Shown here: one piece after another, positions 58,598-64,000 of the stretch
How the letters are laid out: every line of letters begins with the position of its first letter
Numbering within the stretch: position 1 is the stretch's first letter
Source: Theropithecus gelada
Taxonomy: Eukaryota; Chordata; Mammalia; Primates; Cercopithecidae
NCBI RefSeq assembly: GCF_003255815.1
Contig: NC_037668.1
Coordinates: forward strand, 13,354,059-13,418,058
Length of the DNA: 64,000 nucleotides
Direction: 5' to 3'
Made by a program: the position numbers and the translations under genes
The notes under the pieces: generated by a model
The model's input: the letters and a program-made list of their open reading frames with translations, nothing else
The model's database searches: none
Told to the model about the DNA's origin: nothing

Positions 58598-59190
58598 ATT
58601 TGTGTGGTTTGCTCCCTTCAGGTCTTGGCCAAATGTCACCTTATCAGGTTGGTCTTCTCTGCATATCCTATCCAAAACAGCAGTCTTGCTGGCCAAAGGG
58701 TACAAGCTTTCAGGTATAAGATGAATATGTTTTGGGGATCCAATGTATAGCATGGTGACTTTAGTTAATAATACTGTATTATTTACTTGAAATTTGCTAA
58801 GAGTAGATCTTAAGTGTCTTCACCATACATAAAACGTGTAGTGACGGATGCGTTAATTTGATTGTGGCAGTCATTTCACAATGTGTATGTATATCAACAC
58901 ATCATGTTGTACACCTTGAATATATACAATATTTGTCAATTATACCTCAATAAAGCTGGGAAATTTTTTTTTTTTAAACCCAGCAATCTCTTCTCTATCT
59001 CCAACACCCCTTACTGTGCTTAATTTTTTTTAATGCACTTACCGTTATCTAATCTCTCTCTCTCTCTCTCTCTGCTTCCCCTACATGGAATGTAAGTTTC
59101 CTAAAGACAACTTGGTGCTGAATCTCAAGCACCCAGTACAGTGTCTGGGACATAATAGACACTCACTATATATTTACTGAATGAATCAAT
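58598..59190 (-). mobile_element. L2 fragment interrupted by an old L1
   Basis: CTTCAGGTCTTGGCCAAATG (58598-58690), CTTACTGTGCTTAATTTTTT (59009) and AGTACAGTGTCTGGGACAT (59135) match the L2 3' end in order. An L1M 3' end sits between (58700-58976) and a (TC)n run at 59055-59076 within. Confidence 0.75.
58700..58976 (+). mobile_element. Old L1M 3' end
   Basis: ATGTATAGCATGGTGAC, ATGTTGTACACCTTGAAT and ACCTCAATAAAGCTGGG are the L1M 3' UTR. Confidence 0.8.
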
Positions 59191-59327
59191 TACACACATA
59201 AACATTTTTATCAGACCACATGATTAGGAGGATCTCAACCTCAAAATCACCAAACTCAGCTTGTTTCATTTCAAATCCCAGTTTTCTAAGACAGATGATG
59301 ACACAATAAGGGAAAGAGCTAGAACAT

Positions 59328-59915
59328 TTTTTTTTTTTTTTTTTGAGACAGAGTCTCGCTCTGTCGCCCAGGCTGCAGTGCAGTGGCGCGATCTCGGCTC
59401 ACTGCAAGCTCCGCCCCCGGGTTCACACCATTCTCCTGCCTCAGCCTCCCGAGTAGCTGGGACTACAGGCGCCCGCCACCGCGCCTGGCTAATTTTTTGT
59501 ATTTTTAGTAGAGACGGGGTTTCACTGTGTTAGCCAGGATGATCTCAATCTCCTGACCTTGTGATCCACCCGCCTCAGCCTCCCAAAGTGCTGTTTTTTT
59601 TTTTTGAGACGGAGTCTCGCTCTGTCGCCCAGGCTGGGGTGCAGTGGCCGGATCTCAGCTCACTGCAAGCTCCGCCTCCCAGGTTTACGCCATTCTTCTG
59701 CCTCAGCCTCCTGCGTAGCTGCGACTACAGGCGCCCGCCACCTTGCCCGGCTAATTTTTTGTATTTCGTAGTAGAGACGGGGTTTCACCGTGTTAGCCAG
59801 GATGGTCTGGATCTCCTGACCTCGTGATCCCCTCCCCCCGCGCCCCCCTCTCCCCCTCCTCCGTCTTGGCCTCCCAAAGTGCTGGGATTACAGGCTTGAG
59901 CCACCGCTCCGGGCA
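59328..59915 (-). mobile_element. Alu with a second Alu inserted into it
   Basis: Outer Alu: T-run 59328 to CCCAAAGTGCTG (59593), resuming at about 59880 with GGATTACAGGCTTGAGCC. Its target-site duplication is AGCTAGAACATTTTT (about 59318-59332 and 59917-59931). Inner Alu (about 59594-59829, Old World monkey type by GTGGCCGGATCTC) is 5'-truncated and ends in a C-rich tract before GCCTCCCAAAGTGCTG, a repeat of the sequence at its left edge. Confidence 0.85.
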
Positions 59916-60299
59916 AGCTAGAACATTTTTAACTATTAATGCACAGAAAGTCTACATTTAAACAGAAAATCTGGAAATCATAAATTGATATTAAAATTAC
60001 TGAGGGTATAAGATGATGAATCGTAACACCAACTGTCTCTGAGGAAAAGTACTACTGTTTTAAGGGAGAAGCTGACCTCTTGTCACAATTTCTAAGGGAA
60101 ATATGAAAAAAAAACTTCAATTTTTCAGTAAGTAAAATGTGGGCTCTTTGGAGATTTGAATATAACCATTTTAGAAGTATCAGTATATTATTAAAGTACC
60201 TTAATAAAAATATCTGTGAAAACTGTGGGAAAAAAACGTAATAAATAACATACAAGACATATACTGTGCTCTGTCTGCCTTGGTGCTCTTTTTCTGGTA

Positions 60300-60384
60300 G
60301 GATTTAAGAGTTTTTAGCAGTGCTCCTCCAGTGCAGTCCATGAACCTGCAGCATCACTATCACCTGGAAACTTGTTAGAAGTCT
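60300..60384. mobile_element. MER5A-like fragment
   Basis: AGTGCTCCTCCAGTGCAGTC, ACTATCACCTGGAAACTTGT resemble the MER5A pattern; broken by the following Alu. Confidence 0.55.
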
Positions 60385-60660
60385 TCCTCTGTTGTCCAGG
60401 TTGGAGTGCAGTAGCAGGATCTTGGTTCACTGCAACCTCCACCTCCACCTACCAGGTTCAAGTGATTCTCATGCTTCAGCCTCCCAAGTAGCTGGGATAA
60501 CAGGTGTGCACCACCACCCCCAGCTAATTTTTGTATTTTTTGTAGAGACGGTGTTCGGCGGTGTTAGCCAGGCTGGTCTCCAACTCCTGGTCTCAGGTGA
60601 TCTGCCCGCCTTGGCCTCCCAAAATGCTGGGATTACAGGCATGAGCCACCACACCAGGCC
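60385..60660 (-). mobile_element. Older Alu, without T-run
   Basis: Reverse Alu from CTCTGTTGTCCAGG to ACACCAGGCC. Diverged, with an extra ACCTCC repeat in the left arm. Confidence 0.88.
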
Positions 60661-62041
60661 CTCTTTTCAGCTGTTTTAAAACAGCATAATCACATATTTC
60701 CAAAATTGGTTTCTACTGATTACTGATTAGGTCACTTTCACGACGAAAATCTTCCAACTGGTGCAATATTTGTACATATTTTGTTTTCAAGCACACACAT
60801 GAAGTCCTAACAGTGATACAAGGCTTGGGTTCAAAATTCACTAGAAATTCTCACATCATTTTTTTTATTACCACTTAATCCAAGTGAATGTCACTTAATT
60901 TTAATAATGGTAAACACACCTAGGTTGAGAGAAATCCCAATTCATATAATTTTCTAAAGGACAAGGCCAACCTGTCCCGAACATGGAAACTTTGTACCCA
61001 TATCAGAGTTTTTCTTCATTAAAGTAAAGGATCTGCAACCAATTCAAATGATTGATCGAAACCAACTCAAGTTACTGATTGCATTGAATGTGTCCCAAAC
61101 CTCAGTCCATGGGTGCCTGAGTCCTAGTGTTCCTGTGACATCCCCTTGGGGTGATGGAACTCTACCTTTCAATGACGAGAAGTCTTGGGAAAGAGCAACT
61201 CTCCTCTCCTTGTCTAGTATAGACAGCTTTTGTGTCTAACTCTACTCAGCAGGTGACCTGTACCTGGGGCCAAGGGTAGGAAGTGTTCCTTCCTCCAACA
61301 TCAGTAGCAGATGCCTTTTGTTTCATGTGAGAGAAGCGACCAGGTATTGTGTACAGAGTACAGCTCTGGTGGTGGCTGATCATGACTTATATGCCTACAC
61401 CACTGAGGGAAGCTCAGGAAATTCTCTTTCCCTGCCACATGTTTCTTGTTAGTACTCAGGAAATGTGGGAGGAAAAGACTTGGTAAATGGGCAAAAACAT
61501 GCTAGGTATCTGGGACTCACGTAGATTCTAAGCTGTCACAATAGTTCACACTTGGCCTTTAAGAAATGATGAAAACTTCAGTGATTTTCTCCAACCAAGA
61601 TTTATGGCTGCCATCTTTTTCTTCCATTATCTGGAAGGAAAATGGTTCATGTGTTTGTCCCTCTTTAGTGGGGTTTCTCATGCTTTGGACTTCAGTTGAT
61701 CTAGTGGCCTTGCAACTTCAGCTCTCTGGTGGGATCAAAACAAATATGATTTTGCAGACCATACAGCCTTCTCTTGTCATTAGAGTGGAACAATTGTCTC
61801 TTACAGCTTTCTACGTCTTAAACAACTGTAGAATCTATTTTATAAATTCTTTATCTTCTCTATTTCTAGACTAATTTCTCTTCAGGATAGTACACAAATT
61901 CTGTTAGCTGATCACTTCTTTTGAGGCTATGAGATAGAAATAATGAGCACCTTGAAGATCCCTGCAAAGGAGCATATTCATTTGGTGCTCAAGGGAAACC
62001 TGGGCCCAGACCAGTACTGAAACTCACAACTGTCACCTACG
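60661..62041. other. Unique DNA, no gene recognised
   Basis: A 102-codon frame at 61566-61874 (+) has no recognised homology. Nothing else to report. Confidence 0.4.
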
Positions 62042-62055
62042 GCTCCAGTTAAATT

Positions 62056-62166
62056 GCGTTTTTTTTTTTTTTTTTTTTTGAGACAGGGTCTCACTCTGTC
62101 ACCCAGGCTGGAGTGCAGTGGTGTGATCTAGGCTTACCGCAAGTTCCGCCTCCCAGGTTCATGCCA
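62056..62166 (-). mobile_element. 5'-truncated Alu with target-site duplication
   Basis: T-run of about 19, then 90 bp of Alu. It is flanked by GCTCCAGTTAAATT (62042-62055) and GCTCTAGTTAAATT (62167-62180). Confidence 0.92.
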
Positions 62167-62180
62167 GCTCTAGTTAAATT

Positions 62181-62790
62181 TTTACAATGAGGCTCCTTCT
62201 TCTCAATCAGCCTACTAGTCTTAAAACAAGTTTGAAATAGGGACTGTCTTAAAATAGGCTTCCCAAGAGGCCAAGATTTGCTAGGACTCCAGTTTGTGGT
62301 CAAATGGGGACCAGCAGAGTACAGACAGCATTGCTGGTCCAGGAGAAGGCAACAATACAGGGAGATGCCATATTTTTTTATCAATCTCCAAACAGTTAGC
62401 TCAGTGAATATTCAAATTGGTGATGAAGTACTTGTTTCTCCAAGCAAGTGACAGGCAAAATTGGAAAAGTTGCCTTGGTTGTATAAATAATTGTGTGCTC
62501 AGATTGAATTTGAGGGTACACAGGTGCAGCCTCCAGTGGAGGAGATTCTAAGAACAGAAGATTCTAAGAGGATGCAATTATGGAACTTGATATCTTCCCC
62601 ACCTTTCTTTTCTTTTTTCCTATTTTCACTAGTCTTGTTATCCTAGCCCCATACGTCAATATACATACAACTAAGAGAGGCAATATCAATGCAAAAGACA
62701 CAATATCTATACAATGAAATTATATGACGCCTATTGCTAAAGGTACTTTAACTTCACATCATGTAGCCCAATAAGGTGAATGCCGCCCAC
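62181..62790. other. Unique DNA, no gene seen
   Basis: No recognised repeat or coding signal. Confidence 0.4.
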
Positions 62791-62799
62791 CTACCAAGG

Positions 62800-63215
62800 G
62801 TATTAGTCAGCTCAGGCTGACATAGAAAAATACCAAAGGTTGGGTGGCTTAACAATAGACATTTTCTCAAAGTTCTGGAGGCCAGAAGTTCTCCTTGAGT
62901 CTTTTGTGAGGTTGGATGTGCTAGCAGGGTTGGTTTCTGGGGAGGCCTCTCTTCCTGGTTTGCGGAAAGCCACTTTCTTGCTGTGTCCTCCCATAGTCTT
63001 TCCTCTGTGCCTGCCCAGAGAAAGAGAGACATTCTGTGGTGCCCTTCCTCTTCATATATGGACACCATTCCTACCAGATTAGGGCCCCACTGGTATGACC
63101 TCATTAACATTAATTACCATATTAAAAACCCTATCTCAAAATACAGTCAACTTGGGGGTTAAGCTTTCAACATGTGAATTCACAGGGAAACATTTCAGTC
63201 TATAACATCAAGCAA
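62800..63215. mobile_element. Interspersed repeat, family not assigned
   Basis: TATTAGTCAGCTCAGGCTGA, AGTTCTGGAGGCCAGAAGTT, GATTAGGGCCCCACTGGTAT and CAGTCTATAAC are the ordered landmarks of a common ~400-bp human interspersed repeat, whose formal name I cannot give with certainty. Confidence 0.6.
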
Positions 63216-64000
63216 TACGGATGATCCTCAGATTGTCTACCTCTTAAAACCTGTGACATTTGCCTGGTGATGCGGCCAGAAATAAGTTGTTACCAAGGCT
63301 GCTATTATTGCTAATTACATGATTAGGAAAGCACACCTGAGCTGGTTTGCATGACATATAGGAAAGAGTGCAGATCAAACAGGTATGAAATAAAAACAGG
63401 GGAAAATGGTAGCAAACAAAACAGTGCTCTTTGAGTCATGAATCTAGGAAGGACTGAAATCATGCAATTTCAAGGAAATCCTCTTATCAGGGGAAATGAC
63501 TTGACAAGGTTCCCAAACTAGGGAGAAAAGTTTGGTGTGGATTAAGGTCCACACCTGACAGTTCAGGATAACGTGAGTTCTTGGCTAATCAGCTATATGG
63601 TGTGAGAGACAGATCAGCAGTCAAAGAAAACTCTAAGATTTCTGGACTGAGCATATGTAAGGATGGAGTTTCCATCAACTTACGTGAGAAAACTGCAGGT
63701 GCACCATGTTGCAGGAGGAAGAGGAGAGATCAGTACCAGGCCTCAAATCCTTGCTTGAGAGAGGTTTCCATTCCCCCATCTCCATTTCTGCATCCCTTTG
63801 GGTCTTTTGTGAGGTTGGATGCAGAGGTGTTGGTGCTTGGCCACTTCTCCCCGTGGACATCTCTCCTCTCACCTCCTTTGACAGCCATGTCTATGGCCTT
63901 GTCCTGATGACATCTCCCAGCACGATGTCTATTGTGAGATGTGGCCAGCAGCCTGCAATGCAACAGGGCTCTCTCTTTGTTCCCAGGCAGATGAGCAGGT
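63216..64000. other. Unique DNA to the window edge
   Basis: No gene recognised. A 20-bp word at 63802-63821 is shared with the repeat at 62899-62918. Confidence 0.4.

Noticed and set aside
1..64000. CRISPR array, bacterial operon, phage or plasmid features
   Set aside because: None present. The DNA is plainly primate nuclear DNA with introns, Alu and L1.
1..64000. Endogenous retrovirus or LTR element
   Set aside because: I looked for gag/pol motifs and paired LTRs and found none. All reverse-transcriptase sequence belongs to L1.

Overview
This is primate nuclear DNA, most likely from an Old World monkey. It is dense in Alu, L1PA-type L1, older L1M, MIR, L2 and hAT fragments, and its genes have introns. 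Several young Alus (17039, 14068, 34399 and 59593) carry variants I associate with the cercopithecoid AluYR lineage: 'GGCTCAAGCC' at the 5' end and 'GATCCGGCCACTGC' near the 3' end. I cannot name the species.

Left part (1-13.3 kb, + strand): the 3' end of an NBPF (neuroblastoma breakpoint family) gene. Three tandem Olduvai/DUF1220 units are visible, each normally a long exon plus a 52-nt exon. Unit 1 (1784-1947 and 2984-3035) carries two in-frame TAG codons. Unit 2 (9824-9990 and 10703-10754) and the terminal unit (11380-11635) stay open and splice in phase to a stop, followed by a long 3' UTR and an AATAAA. Two antisense L1s lie in the introns. One is essentially full length (3572-9711), and its empty target site can be read in the neighbouring repeat unit at 11273-11286.

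Middle (13-35 kb): no host protein gene recognised. It holds Alus, broken L1Ms, a degenerate tRNA-Gln(CUG)-like gene at 22574-22644 (- strand), a near-full-length but disabled sense L1 (23918-30270) with an internal 180-bp insertion, and an L1M 5' end.

Right part (35-54 kb, - strand): six exons of a PDE4DIP (myomegalin) copy, converging on NBPF as I recall for human 1q21. The copy is broken. A 1-nt deletion shifts the frame in the exon at 41664-41895, exons for roughly a thousand residues are missing between 41664 and 38964, one splice donor reads AT instead of GT, and the last exon found has a TAG. I call it a partial PDE4DIP pseudogene. A 5'-truncated, recent-looking L1 (47480-52585) sits in one of its introns.

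Far right (54-64 kb): mainly old repeats, nested Alus and unique DNA in which I see no gene. The NBPF and PDE4DIP pieces belong to one paralogous system, since Olduvai domains are thought to derive from a myomegalin-like ancestor. The window therefore records duplication, decay and retrotransposon invasion rather than an operon-like system.
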